Shown here in pieces: positions 36,336-49,304 of a stretch of 64,000 bases of DNA. Origin of the DNA: Anaeramoeba flamelloides (taxonomy: Eukaryota; Metamonada; Anaeramoebidae); contig JANTQA010000015.1 in the NCBI GenBank assembly GCA_027625915.1, positions 7,593,001 through 7,657,000 of the forward strand, read 5' to 3'. Each line of letters opens with the position of its first letter. Position 1 is the stretch's first letter. A program made the translations under genes and the position numbers. Below the pieces are notes generated by a model. It searched no databases, had not been told where the DNA came from, and saw only the letters and a list, made by a program, of their open reading frames with translations.

Positions 36336-38575
36336 GCTACTTTGATAAGTTTTTTATTAAAAATAATTAGGTTATTATTATTTTTTTTCTAACCTAAGTT
36401 AAATAAAAAACAATAAAAAATAGCTTATTTTCTAGGAATATTTATATTGGTTATTTCCAAAAAAAAATCTTTGTTAGATAATACTCTATCGATTACTAGT
36501 ATTATTGGGTTTTTACATGTTTTTTTTTTTTTTTTTTTTTTTTGAGAAATAAATGATTGATCATTTGGTAAAGTCTTTAAATATAAAAAAATAGAAGAGA
36601 TAAATGGATTGAAGAAATGCGAAATATCCCTAGATGTTAATTAAACAGTTTTTTTTTTTTTTTTTATTAAAAAAAAATTGAAATCAAAAAGGGTGGTTAT
36701 TTGCTAGTCAATTTATACTGAGAGTCTAGAGAGGGTGAAGAAAATAACTTTTTAAAAATGTTTTAATTTAGAAAAAGTTTTTTAATTGATTGAGAGTAAC
36801 TATTTTTATTACTTTTATTATAATCAAAAAATTCCAGAAGATTTGAAGATCTAAAAAATAAAGAAAAAAACTATATACAATAATTTTATTTTATTTTTTA
36901 TTTATTTTTGTTAATTATTTTTTTTTCAACAAATAATAACTCAGCCCAATTTTACACATTGTTCCGTCAATTTGTAAAATAATTTTTTTTTCTGTACAAT
37001 AGAAATATCACCCAATCAAATAAAATATATTGCTTATTTTCTCAACTTTGCACAAATAACTTTAATAGATTTCCAAAATAGCAAAAATAATTGATAAAAA
37101 TAAAATCTGAAAGTGAATTATTTAATTTCTTTAAAAATAATTATTTTTTAGCAGCTTACACAAATTCCAAACAAATTTAAGAAACATATTGTGCAACTTG
37201 AAGATATGAATATTGATGAAACAACCTTTAAATTTGCTGAAATTGAGATTTTTTTAGTGAAATCCTGGGACTTTTGATACAAAGACAAGCTTCATGCTCA
37301 ATCAACAGATCGGCCTATATCATTCTTTTATTAAACTAATTCTGAGTACAATTTGAACTCTGAAGTGTTAATAGAATTTACTTTTAATAGGAAAAAAATT
37401 GAAATTTTAGATTTTTACATTCAAGACGGTGGCGACTTAAAGAAAATAATTATCTTCAGATTTTTGAATTTAACTATTAGGAATTCAAAAATAAGAAACA
37501 AGGATAGTTGTAAAAAAATCCAGTATTTGAAAAAAATCCCAGATAAGATCTTCAATTGTTAATATTAGGGAAATTGTTGTCCAAAACAGTTGTAAAAACG
37601 ATTTTAAAAATTTTTTAGTTGTTTTGAAGATTTCAAAAGAATATTGTTGTCAAAATCATTCACAGTAAAGTTTAATCAATGTTTGTTAATAAAAAGAGTG
37701 TTTTTTTTTTTTTTTTTTATTGGAGACCTTACAGTAAACAATAAAAGAAATAAACAATAAATAATAAACAAATATGATGGTGGTTTCTTAGAATTCTATT
37801 ATTAAAAAAGAAATTCTAAAAAAAAGGGTTAAAATTGGAAAATTGATCTTAAAAAATAGAGGAAATTTATATTAAATTTTTACCCAATAAAAATCAAAAA
37901 ATTTCAAAAAAATTGAGAATATTACGAAAAAATTTCAACTTTTCAAATTGCTAATTTAAATTTCAACAAAAAAATCAGGTGCTTTACACACAAACCGGAT
38001 TTGAACTTTGATATACAATTGGACCTTGACTTAATTGTTACATTGGAACAAGAATAAAAAAAATTCAAGAATTTTATTTTGTAACACGGGTTATTAGTCA
38101 TTTCACACACATTATTTTGATTGCTGTAAACAATAATCTCAGACACCAACAAAAAATCAGATAATCACTGTCAATAAGAAAAATCGCTTTCAATTAATTA
38201 AATTATGATTCCACTATTAAATTTGATGTCTAAAATTCAACACCAAGGTGTATTTATTTTTAAGACTCTATCTTTTGATCAAATTAAAAATTAAACAAAC
38301 TTGATGGAAAACTCTTTATTCTTTTATTATTACATAATCTTGACTTGTTTAGTCTAGAAATATTTTAAAGAGAACAAACAAACTAAGAACAACTTAAAAT
38401 TCACAATCATAACATATCAAATAAATTCATCATTTTTTCTCCTCTCTTTATTGATTTTCTTTGTTTTTTCAAATAAAATTAAAATACTTAATCATTGGTA
38501 ATTTCCCGAACGCATTATTTAACATCAAAACAAAAATCACCCAAACAAACTATTCAAAAAAAAAAAACAATTTTT
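36336..38575. other. 2.2 kb without a recognisable gene
   Basis: AT-rich spacer with T runs near 36520, 36650 and 37700. One 69-codon plus-strand frame (37353-37562) has no recognisable features. The last 150 bases before 38576 are rich in T and C and probably include the promoter and leader of the polyQ gene. Confidence 0.45.
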
Positions 38576-39071
38576 ATGTCGTTTCCTTTAGATCTTGATG
38601 AATTATTTAATGGCGATTTATCCCAGTATGATTCCAATGATTTTTCTGAATTAAATACTGTCTTCCAGCGTGACTTCAATCAATCAAATTCTTTGGATCG
38701 TTCCAATAACGATCAACAATTACCTTTAACAACGTTAACCACAACAAAAACGAACATGAATCTAAAAAATACTGATAATGGGAATAGTAATGATTTAGGT
38801 GAACAATTAAGAAAAAGATTTCAATTATTAACAACTGATATGGAAATAACAAACAATTCAATTGGCACACCCAACGGCGGTGATTTTAAGAATAAAGAAA
38901 ATGCCAAAATGAAAAGAATTGAAATTGAAAAAGAAAAAAAAAATCAAAAAGAAAAAGAAATTGAAATCGAAAAAATAAATGAACAATTACAATTAAACAA
39001 TTTTAAACAACAACAGATCCAACAACAACAGCAGATTCAACAATTTCAACAACAACAACAAACTCAATTCC

Positions 39072-39121
<50 letters not shown>

Positions 39122-40315
39122 AAAAACACCAGATTTAATAATTTTATACTTGAAGAAAATGTACAAGAAAAACAAAGAGGCAAAAGTAAGTATGGAAGGA
39201 ATATTCGATCGAAATTTCGGAAAAGGGATCTAAAAAAGCCAAACCAAGTTTCTGTCAACAACGAGAGAAAAAAGTTTAACATCCGAGAAAATTCGACAAT
39301 TGTTGAGTCCGGAAAGGAAGTGTATAAACTATTAGTTGGCGTATTATGGGTAATGAGTGGAGGAGCGTCTTTAAAAATCCTGACCCCTTACTCTGACAAA
39401 ATAGCAAAGAAAATTGGAAATACTTTTAATGCATCTGAAAACGAAGAAGTAACTTTTAAAAAGCAACTAAAGTACCTCTTAACAAACTCAAGAAGAACCT
39501 TCACTGAGTATATATTGGAAATATTAATTGGCATCTTGTCTTTAAGGTTTATCGAAGAAATAGAAGAAGAAGAAGAAGAAGAGGAGAAAGGGAAGGAGAA
39601 AGAAAAAGGTTCCATTTCTATGGAATTTTGGGACACTTTAACCGAAATTGTTGAAATTGATTCTTTTCTAAAAACTTTTGAACAAAACCAAAACCAAAAC
39701 GAAAATGAGAAAATGAAAAAAAATAAACGAAGAGAGGAATTGCATTCAAGTCTCCAAAAAATATATCACAAGGTATTTACCCCCAAAATATTAATGTTTT
39801 GGTTTAATAAAAGATTTATTGATCGACTCGACGCCTTTTTCGAACCAGAAATCGCAGACAAATTTTATAAAGATCATTTTTGTTACTTTGGGAAATCCAA
39901 ATTCATGCTCTCTTGCCTAATCCTTGCAAGCGAGCTCGTAAACAAAGACGGCATTGCAAAGAGATACTCCGAATTAATAGACTTGGAATATGAGAACGAT
40001 CCTTTAAATTTGTATTCAAACAATAGAGGCAAAAAGCAAAGCATAGTGAAAGAATTAATTGTCAAATACCAATTAAATGGTGGACAATACTGGAAAGTTC
40101 TTTCCAGAGAATATATGAAGCAAATAAAATTTGATAACTCTAATCTTTTCGATTATTTCCCCTTTAAGGACATAATTAGTAACCCGCTATTGGCTTCGCT
40201 ATGCAAAGGGTCTGGACAACAAATGTTAACACAGAAAAAAAGAGTTCTTGCTACAAAGGGGAATGTCATTGAAGATATTTTTAACATTGGTTGGATTATG
40301 AAAAAGGAAAATTAA
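38576..40315 (+). CDS. PolyQ protein of unknown function, 579 aa
   Basis: A single uninterrupted frame. The first ATG in good context is 38576 (MSFPLDLDELFNGD); the frame extends 27 codons further upstream but without ATG. Residues 1-110 are acidic and Asn/Thr/Ser-rich. Residues 111-140 are Lys/Glu-rich. Residues 145-182 are a glutamine tract interrupted by a few I, F and T, encoded mostly by CAA. From about residue 230 to the end the sequence looks like a globular, largely helical domain, interrupted by an EEEEEEEE/KEKEK insertion near 330-350. It ends with conserved-looking stretches such as NGGQYWKVLSREYMKQI. I recognise no domain. There is no signal peptide and no clear membrane helix. 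The disordered N-terminus with a Q-tract is typical of regulatory proteins in amoeboid protists; any function is unknown. Confidence 0.85.
39068..39123 (+). repeat. CAA trinucleotide repeat encoding polyglutamine
   Basis: About seventeen uninterrupted CAA codons within the unknown polyQ gene. The uniform codon points to replication slippage, so the length may vary between strains. Confidence 0.9.
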
Positions 40316-42022
40316 AAAAAATTTCTTGTTTTTTCTTATTCTTCATTTTCTTTTTCGTAATTTTCTTTTTCTTAATTATCTTGAAATTTATAATATTTTT
40401 TTTTTCTTGTTTTTTGTTTTAGCTTAATAATTTGATTAAAACTTTTTTTTGAAATAATTTTTCTTTAATTTTTATTTTTTATATTTTATTTTGAAGTTTC
40501 TTTATCTCTCCATAATAAAATAAAAGAATTTTTGAATCGTTTTTAATATTGTCATTCCAAATCAAATAATATTCTAAATAATACTAATAATTCTAATATT
40601 TGACAACAAATACCCTTTTATTAAATTTATATAAAAAGGGGAGTTATCATTCAGAAAATTTAAATAAAAAATCCTGAGATGTTTTAATAAATTATACTTT
40701 CACTATTATAAACTCTTTTTCAAATAAAAGGGTATAAAAATTTTCAAGAATTATTCATAATTAAATCAAATTAATTGTATACCATTCTAAAATATAAGAA
40801 ACCCTTTAAAGCATAAAAAAAAACACAATTGGATATTTAAAACTCATTCAAACAAAACAATAAAAATTAAAATTCAATATTTTTAAAATTGATGTGACCT
40901 TTTATTCGAAATAAGAAATCTCATTTTGTAAATTGTAAAGAAAAAAAATATATAAAATAAATAAAACCTATGAACATGGTGAATTGGGGAAAAGTTCTTT
41001 ACATTTAATTGATAATTCTTTACACTTCAAACTTTCTTCTTTAAAGTCTCATTTTCAATATAAAGTGGCAACTTATTTGGATATTTTATTTGAATGTTTT
41101 TTCTTTATTTTCTCTTTTCTTTGTTTCATACATTAACCCAATAATCGTCTTTCTTAATTCCCAGATCTAGCTCATTCGAAATCAAACTTAAACTGTTTCA
41201 AATTTTATACTCGCAGATTATTTCCAAATTAGTTCCTTCTTATCTTGTTTTTTCATTTTCCAACTGTTAAATATTCATAAATAAAAAAACAAAAAATGAA
41301 AAAATGAATAATTACAATGATTATCACCGATAAGTAGTGATCTTATTAGCAATCAAATTCAATATTATTGTTGATTTGAGGTATTTGTACCGTTTTGTTT
41401 GAAAAAGAGTTAAGTATTGAAAAAAATAAGGAACACGAAAATAATCCCAGGCAAGATTTTTAATTATTATTATTAGTAAAATTGTTGAGTAATTGGAAAT
41501 ATTTTCAATCAAATCTTTTTTCTGAATCGATTTAAAAATTATAACTCACCGACTTATTAGATTGACGATTAACGAAATTAACATTGTTCAAAACCCTATT
41601 GAGTTAATAAATAAACTTGAAAATCAATTATCATTTTTAAAACTGTCGCAACCCTCAATACAACCTTATTTTTTTCTGGGAAAAATTTAATCTACTTTAT
41701 CTCTCGTACAATTAAAGTTGTATACTTTAGACACACACACTTTAATTTATTTTTGACAATTTTATCACTGCAACCATAAAAAGAATTGGCTTAGTTATTT
41801 AAATAGGATCCGATTGAAAATATTTTCAATATTATATCATGTTTACGAATATTAATAATTACCAATCCGGTAAAGGATTATTTTCGTGTATGGGTTTTTT
41901 ATCAATACTAAAATATCAAATATAAAACCCCCTAAATTACTAAAACTGTTAAATTTATTTTTTTCATCAATTGGAATGATCAGTAACAATTCAAAAATAT
42001 ATAATAATTTTACAGATAAATA

Positions 42023-42219
42023 CAGTCAGTTCTACTTTTAAGACACAAACTTTCAACGAACTTTAAGGCACTAAAAAAATTTCAAATTAAAACACAAAAT
42101 TTGTAATTTTTTATTTTACAATTTATTTTACTAGAATCTGAATTTTGTGCCTTAATTTGAGATTTTTTTTGTACCTTAAATTTCGTTGAAAGTTTGTGCT
42201 TCAAAAGTGGAACTGGCTG
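42023..42219. mobile_element. CAGTCAGTTTCAC MITE, copy
   Basis: 197 bases bordered by TA. The ends are CAGTCAGTTCTACTTTTAAG and CTTCAAAAGTGGAACTGGCTG. The arms are largely complementary; the loop is shared with the copy at 42334 (TTTTACTAGAATCTGAATTT). Confidence 0.88.
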
Positions 42220-42333
42220 TAAATAAATTATTGAATAACGTTTAATCGTAATTATTGGGAAATTGTGTAAATATTATAAATATAGCTAATTTTAACTTTT
42301 TATTAAATATAGAAATTAAACAAATTCCAAATA

Positions 42334-42530
42334 CAGTCAGTTCCACTTTTGAAGCACAAACTTTCAACGAAATTTAAGGTACAAAAAAAATCTCAAATTA
42401 AGGCACAAAATTTTGAATTTTTATTTTTACAAATTATTTTACTAGAATCTGAATTTTGTGCCTTAATTTGAGATTGTTATTGTGCCTTATATTTTCGTTG
42501 AAGTGTGTGTCTTAAAAGTAGAACCGACTG
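42334..42530. mobile_element. CAGTCAGTTTCAC MITE, copy
   Basis: 197 bases bordered by TA. The ends are CAGTCAGTTCCACTTTTGAAG and CTTAAAAGTAGAACCGACTG. The same length and loop as its neighbour at 42023 suggest a close common source or local transposition. Confidence 0.88.
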
Positions 42531-42734
42531 TAATGAATAATTAATTGGGAAAATCATTGAATATATTTAATATAATTTTAATTTTAAATTTAAAAAAAAA
42601 AAAAAAAAATTTATTATTTTTTGATATTTAAAAGATTTTTATTATTTGTTGAAAAATTAATACAAATTATGTTTCAATTTCAATCCAAAATTTGTTAAAA
42701 ATTCAATGATGACATAAAAAAATCATTTTAAAGT

Positions 42735-43240
42735 TAAAATTTCCAAGTTGTTATGAGTGAATTGTATTGTATTTAATGTATTTGAATAGATATTAGCTGA
42801 AAAAACTTTCGAAATTTCAAAATTGAAAACATTTATTCACTTTTTTGCTTTTTTTCTATTTTCAATTTTTTTTCATACCAATTTCATTTACAATTTTTTT
42901 TATATTATAAGATCGTTATTCACCTATTAAAAAGCTGTTATTATAATTTTACCTAAACAGTATAAATAGTTGTAATATAATGATGTTGATTTCTATTGGA
43001 ATTTTATTTGATCTTCAATTGAAGATCACAAGTTGCATTGTTAGTTTTTTTAAAGGGAATCTAAGAATTTGATTTTTTTGTTAATTCTTAAGAAAATTAT
43101 ATTAATTTATCAGATTTTCTTTATAACTATATCAACTATTCTCCAATATTTATTTATTTTACTTATTTCTTATTAGTTCTTCAAAGGTCAATTATCAAAT
43201 GTATTTGATATTTTGAAAAAAAAATGCTATCTAATAAACG
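42735..43240 (-). mobile_element. Long TTTCAGT-ended element, inverted copy
   Basis: Reverse complement of the family seen at 26526 and 53961; landmarks TTCAAAGGTCAATTATCAAA and TTTCAAAATTGAAAACA are recognisable in inverted order. The ends are eroded. Confidence 0.5.
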
Positions 43241-45074
43241 AAAAAAAATTTATCAATTACATTAATTTGGAAATTGTTAAAATATTAAAAATTAATTAAT
43301 ATTAGCTAATATATTTATTTAAAAATCATAAAATCATAAATATTTAAAATAATAGATTCAATGACTGAAGAGAAAAATCTTTTTAAGTGGCCAAAAAACT
43401 TTTTTGAAAAATGTTTAAAAATTCCCCCAAAAAATGAGTTTTTTGTATATTTTGAAAAATTATAATTACTAAAATTGGCATGATCATGTTACTTATTTAT
43501 TAAACATCAGGAAATCACATTTAGTTTTTAAAAATACATTTAATTCAGAATTAATTTAGGTAGCATTAATCAAAAGTAGAAAATTCATGGAGAAAACTTT
43601 TTAAAGAATGGGCCTATAAATTACCATTTCCAAAAGGGCTCAGATTTAAAATGAATTGTAAAAGAAGAATATGATTATTTAGTAACCCAAGTCTAATAAA
43701 CATGATCATGTGGTTTCTTGCACTAATATTTATCTCAAAAAATACAAAAAACAAAATTTTTTAAGGAATTTTAGACAATTTTACAAATAAATTTTTCCGA
43801 CCATAGTTACTTTCATTATTAAAATTACAATCCAGAGTCATTTTTTTTTTTATGCAATATGTACAATTTTATTTTTATTTCAGAAAGGAGTTTGATTATT
43901 TCAATTTATGCTTAATTAAGTAAAAAAAAAATTAGTAAAAAAATTTTTCATCTGAGTTACCTAATTTAACAGGAAAACTATAAAAAAATTATTCAAACTA
44001 AAGATTTCGAGAAAAATAAAACTCTTAATTTATTAATATAAAAACCAAGTAATTTTCATAATAGAATGTTTTCGAATAAATTATTACTTTATCTAATGAA
44101 TAATCACTTTAAATCATATTTCTATTTGTGGGCCATTTTCACTGTTAATTTATAATATTGGGGATTTTTTTTATATTTATGAATTTCTGAAAGGGTTAAA
44201 ATCGTTTTATTGAAATTATTTAAACCCTACCCCAATTCGGAAAATGATCTAATATGATTATTATAATCTTTAAATAAAACGATGGTTTAAAGATATATTA
44301 TATACATTGAAGGGGGGTTACACCATAGAGACACTTTTATTTAAATTCCATAAAAAAAATTTGAGTTTAAAATTAGAGATTCATTGGTAATTCATGGAAG
44401 GACATTTCCAAAATATTTTTATAGTGAAAAAAAAAAAAAAAAATGAAAGTAAAAAAAAAGATCTTTAAAAAGGGTTTATTTAGAGATAATTGATATAAGA
44501 AGTAATTGGTAAAAAATCAAAATGCAAAAAATATAATAAAAAATCATCATAAAAAAATTTTCCCTTCTAAAGATTTTATAAGAATCAATTAGTAAAAAAT
44601 TAAAAAAAAATAAACTAATACTATCTTAATCTAGAAAACCCCAAATATAACAACTACAATACTTTTTGTTAATTGGGTTAAGTTTCAGAGTTGAACATCT
44701 GGATTCATTGTGTGGGCAGTTGTTTCATTATTGTAATTTCTTATTTCTTTTTGATCTAATTTGATTGTATAATTGTTTGTCATTTCTTATCTTTGATTAT
44801 AGATTTTATTTTCAAGTTGCCCATTACCACTGTGTTTCAATATCTCAGTATTAATAAGTAACCACTTGATCACTTTTCATTTTAGCTCTTCTTCCCAAAA
44901 AAAACATAAAATTTAACTTGTAAAAAAATTGAAAAAAAAAATATCTCTTTTTTAAATCTTTCTGATGAAACTTTAATTTTTTTGGAAAAATATTTTAATC
45001 AAGAATTTTATTTTTTGATAGTTTTTCTTCTATTGTTGTAGTCGGTATTACTAAATTTGATAAATCGAAATAAA

Positions 45075-45640
45075 ATTCATGTGTCTTTTTTCTACTTGTT
45101 CCAATGTAGCGTCCGTTTCACCACCCAATAGTATACAAAAGTTCAAATCAATTTTGAAGGCAAACGTATTGAAAATTTTCACAAAGAAATCTTGTTTCAA
45201 TTTATTTAATGATTGTTTTTCTAATTTTTTTGGCGATAAAAAATTTTTGCTTTGTTTTGATGGATAAAATTTCCCAAAAATTAATAACTCTTTTTTAAGA
45301 AAATTTCAACTTTTCTCCTTTATTTTTTCGAATATCTTTTTTTAATAATAGAGCTTTTAAAAAAGCAATATCATATTTACTGATTGTTTGTTGTACATTT
45401 CTTTGATAATTTAAAGTTAACAATTCGCTGAAATTTGCAAAAAGATTATCTTGTATCAGGTTTGGCAACTTGTTGAGTTGGTTCTTGGCAGATCGATCTC
45501 AGCTTGGTATCAATTTGAATCGAGTTCAAATTTCAGGGATTGTAAACCTTAATATGTAGGCCTTCTAGAAAAAAATAACACGCCTTTTAATTTTGAAACA
45601 CGGGTTTACCGAGCCAACAGTGGTTATTTTAACAACAGCT
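45075..45640 (-). pseudogene. Best-preserved copy 3 of the three-copy protein-coding repeat
   Basis: On the minus strand two adjacent frames stay open for about 67 and 80 codons. The first reads NLFANFSELLTLNYQRN and KYDIAFLKALLLKKDIRK. The second reads KLKQDFFVKIFNTF and KIDLNFCILLGGETD. A frame change separates them near 45295. The codon use is coding-like and both blocks recur in eroded form at 4860-5290 and 8055-8500. There is no ATG at a sensible place. Either a pseudogene of a dispersed family or exons of a poorly recognised gene; the protein is not known to me. Confidence 0.45.
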
Positions 45641-45908
45641 AAGCACTATTTGTTGGCTTCTTTTGTTAATTTTTTTTCATTTATCAAAATGACAAAAGTC
45701 CAAAAAATTCAAGTCTTTTTGGATCTGAAAATGTTAACAGTTCATAGATTAATAACACAACACTTTCTTTGCTGTTGGTTCAAAATTAAAGAATGTTTAA
45801 AAGATAATTTAAGAGTCCGATTGTAAAAATTAAACCGATCCCTTAAATCGGTAAAATGTTTATTATTAATAAAATTGTGTTTAAAGGTTTATATAAAAGG
45901 TGAAGTAT

Positions 45909-46832
45909 TCAAAATTTCTTCAGAAATTTGGCACCCCGTTCTGTAAACAATAAAAAGAGAAGAAATGAGAGAAGTAATATTAAAAAAATAACAAGACAAA
46001 TCAATCCCTTCATTTTTGAAACTTTTGCATATTTGCTAACCTTTTTAGTGTTTTTTTTCATTTTTGGTGTAATATTTGTCATTCCCTTATCTAGCCCGTC
46101 AAGGAGATAACTTTCCTCATCTAATTCTTCGTTAAGTGTCGTTGCGATTTCTGTTTGGCGTTGTACACTTACAGAGATCTGATCTAAGTAATCCTCTTGT
46201 TTTTCAAGACTTGCATTATCACTTTTTAGTGAGTGAATTTTTGGAGTCAAAATTAAAGTACCGCACCGTGTTGTCGTGATTTGAAAAACCAGCCATTCAA
46301 AGAAGCGAAAAGTAAAAAGAAGAAACTTTTAGGATTCGATCCAACGAAAAACAAAAAAAAAAAAAAAGAAAAAAGAGTAAAAAAAGAACAGAGCAAATAA
46401 AGGCAAAAATTGATTATAAAGTTACATTTCCATTAATTCGTCATTATTAAATCCTTGTGTTTCAAGTGTTTCCTTTATTAAACTGTCTTTCCATTTTTTT
46501 GCTCCAAGGGCCTCGATTGGTTGTGTTGCAAAGTCCTGTTGTAATTTTTTAAAATCTCTTTTTTTGTCTTGTAAGTTTTTTTTTCTTCGTTTATATTCAA
46601 CAGGCGTTAAACGGTATTTCTTCAAATCAGAATTCATTTCTTTTAAATCTTGGAATAATTTCGATGTCAGTGTTTGTATTTCTGTTAAAGATTTTCGAAT
46701 GGTAATGTTTTGACGCGAATTAAATTGATTAACTTTTTCTTGTTGTTTTTTATTCTCAATCTGTGATTTTGTTGTCTGGATCTTGATTTCTAATTCTTCA
46801 TAAAAGACCAACCATTTTTCATTTTGCTGCAT
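45909..46832 (-). CDS. Qc-type SNARE with C-terminal anchor (two exons)
   Basis: Membrane-fusion protein of the syntaxin-8/SYP5-7-like Qc class. Exon 1 is 46832-46426 and exon 2 is 46221-45909, joined in phase 2 over a 204-base intron, giving 239 residues. Residues 1-120 are charged and helical, as expected for a regulatory N-terminal domain. The SNARE motif runs from about 142 to 200 (DYLDQISVSVQRQTEIA...ELDEESYLLDGLDKG). A hydrophobic anchor of about 21 residues (208-228) is followed by a short basic tail, so the protein faces the cytosol. By alignment with ELDEQNEIIDDL of syntaxin 8, the central zero-layer residue is Glu172 and not the usual Gln; the codon at 46115-46113 is GAA. The exact organelle cannot be told. 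The class is firm, the subfamily is not. Confidence 0.85.
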
Positions 46833-47165
46833 TTAGATTTGTTTTTGTGAAATTTTGTTGTAATTATTCCTAGGAAGTCAGGAAATTGTTAGTTGTAAAC
46901 TAATCTTGTGAGTTTTGTTGTTCAGACAAATCTGGTTGTTGCTAAAAATCCTTCTTTAGGTTCTTTGTGAAAAATGAAATTTCAAGTATTATTAATTTAA
47001 ATATTTTGACTTGAAATTGCGGATAAAGTCTCATTTGATACTCTCCATTGTATTTTTTATTTACTTTGAGAAATGCTATTACATTATTAAGTTTGTGAGT
47101 AGGCTCGGGTTGGGAAAAAAGTGACTTTTTTTTTTGGTTAGAAATAGATTTTATTGATTCGCTTA

Positions 47166-47387
47166 CTATTTGTTTCAATATAAATTGAACAAAATTTTCG
47201 TTCCGCTTTCCATAAAAAGATTTTTTAAATCAGTGAATTTTTCAACTGTTCATTTCTGTGAATGTTTAAAATTATTAATTTCCCCCTTTTTAGAATTGGG
47301 AACTTGATTTAATTTTATTGATTCTTGGTATGAATTTTTTTGCAAAGTTAAATGAAAATATTGATCTATTTATTCCGAAATTAACAG
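47166..47387. mobile_element. Short MITE of the ATTTTCATTCAACTTTCC family, copy 3
   Basis: 222 bases bordered by TA. CTATTTGTTTCAATATAAATTG at the left and CGAAATTAACAG at the right, matching copy 2 at 22958 end to end. Confidence 0.7.
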
Positions 47388-47639
47388 TAAGGTTGAAAGT
47401 ATTTGAAATTACAATAAAGATGATTTGTTTTTCTTTTAATTATTAATTTACAGATAGATATAATATCAACCTGTTTCAAAATTACCAAAAAAATTCAATT
47501 ATAAAAAAAAGTAGAAATCAGCAAAATTGTCAAAAATTGATTGAATATCAAATAGTAAGTAGTCTTTTTCATTTTTCTGTTCTGTAAACAATAAAAGTAT
47601 ACTCAATTTATTATAATCTGTATGGCATTCAATGAACAA

Positions 47640-47715
47640 TTTTTAAACAAAAATTAAGGCACAAATAAAATCTCAAATTTAGGAACATTTTTTGGAATTT
47701 TTTTTACATGTTTCA
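47640..47715. mobile_element. Fragment of a CAGTCAGTTTCAC MITE
   Basis: AAATTAAGGCACAAATAAAATCTCAAATTTAGG matches the left arm of the family interior. Neither end is preserved. Confidence 0.45.
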
Positions 47716-49149
47716 TATATATGTCTTAATATACAGGTACAATGTTTTTTTTAAAGAATTTGTTTTAATGAATATAGACAGCTAAATTTGATTGTAATAT
47801 CGTTAAAACTAGGTCTCGACTCGCCCTTTTAGTTCAACCAAATCTCCATAATCTTTTTACTTAATATCGAAAAAAAAATAAAAATATTTTCAAGGTTTTA
47901 TTATTTTTTAGTAACAAAAATCAAAATCATTAAAAGATCTGTCAATAAGTGTTAGGGTTTGATGTTTTTTCTTCCAAAATTCAAATAAATAAAGATAATC
48001 ATTTTATTTTTTTGGAAAAATGAAAAATTTCATTTAAAATTTTTTTCTTGAAAAAATACAACTCCTTTTTTTTTTATACCGAGTGGAACAAACTCCACCA
48101 AAACCAAACAAATTTAAAACCAAAATTGAAATTAAACTATTCTTTATATGGGTTGAGAAAATAAATTTCTCTTTTTTGATCTTTTCTTCAACCAAAAAAA
48201 GATAAAATATAATTACTAAGAAACATTCAAGCAACAAAAGGGTTTATTCCTGATATGTATTTGTAATTTTTAAACCCCGCTTGTTAATAAATAATCTCAA
48301 CAAGTAAATCTCATAAATGAAAATGAGTACCAAATCCCCAACGTCTATTAAAGATTTAATTTTTGAATAGAAAATTTCACTCTCAAAAAAGCAATTAAAT
48401 ACTGTTTTTCAATCTTACTCTAAACTAAATAATGTTTTTATCCTTTAGAATTTGAAATTTTTCAGAGTGGTTTTCAAAAAAAAAAAATACTAAAAAATAA
48501 AATACTTCTTTAAGTTTCTCAAAAATTGTTGTATTTCAAGAGATTTAGTTTTTTATTACAAATCTATTTTGTATCAATCGCTTATGATCAAAAAACCGAG
48601 TATCTTTACTTTTATAACCTTTTTAAATTCAAATTTCAACAAGTAATCACCATTCAATTCCAAATTGATAAATTTTTAATTAGGTTTTCACAATAAGCAA
48701 AAAATGTTTCAGTTTGTTATCTTTGAATTTTTTTCTTTATTAGATTATTGATCAACAATTCCCATTCAATTTTTAATAATAACATAAGAGTCAATTTTAT
48801 TTTTGGTGTCCATTACTGGAAATTAGAAAAAATAAAAAATACCGAAATTGTAACGAAATACATATAGATTCTGAATTTTGTACATGAAATTTGGAATTTA
48901 TTTTAGATATTAAATTTTGTTCAAACTTTATGTCCTTAAAACTGACTCTGTTGGTATTTTTTCATTTACTTTTTATTTCTCAAAAAAAGAATTATTATTT
49001 TTAGTTTATTTTTTATAAAATCAGTGAAAAGTCGAAATATAATGAGTATTGTGTTTCCAAAACCGTAGGCAAATGATTAAAGAAAAAAAATGAATTTTCA
49101 AGTAAAATTCATCTTATATACTATTATATTATACTTTGATCAACTTCCA

Positions 49150-49275
49150 ACAAGTTTGGTATCCCTATAAAGTTAGCATTATAGAGCCGAGCCTTTGGCG
49201 AGTATTGTAATAATACACTATATTGGGATGGGTGTACGTGGGGGTGAAGTGATGTACAAACAATCGGTATAATGA
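49150..49275. other. G+C-richer island, unknown
   Basis: The segment around GCATTATAGAGCCGAGCCTTTGGCGAG and GGGATGGGTGTACGTGGGGG stands out from its AT-rich surroundings. It can form a short CGAGCC/GGC-type hairpin, but it lacks tRNA box A and B sequences and any long frame. It might be part of a structured RNA or a relic of foreign DNA. Confidence 0.25.
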
Positions 49276-49304
49276 TAGTTATCTAGAAATTTTCAACATA
49301 AATA

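Larger units (their letters stand above)
40316..45074. other. 4.7 kb without a recognisable gene
   Basis: The left part is AT-rich 3' flank and spacer. It contains two MITEs (42023, 42334) about 110 bases apart and an inverted copy of the long TTTCAGT element (42735-43240). A plus-strand stretch near 43560-43680 (reading WAYKLPFPKGLRFKMNCKRR) has coding-like composition and might be a transposase remnant, but is too short to assign. Confidence 0.45.

Noticed and set aside
38993-39282. Poly-Leu and poly-Cys frames on the minus strand
   Set aside because: They result from reading the CAA repeat of the polyQ gene in other frames.
45593-45826. Plus-strand 77-codon frame
   Set aside because: It overlaps the end of the decayed coding repeat on the other strand, starts with TTG and has no recognisable features.
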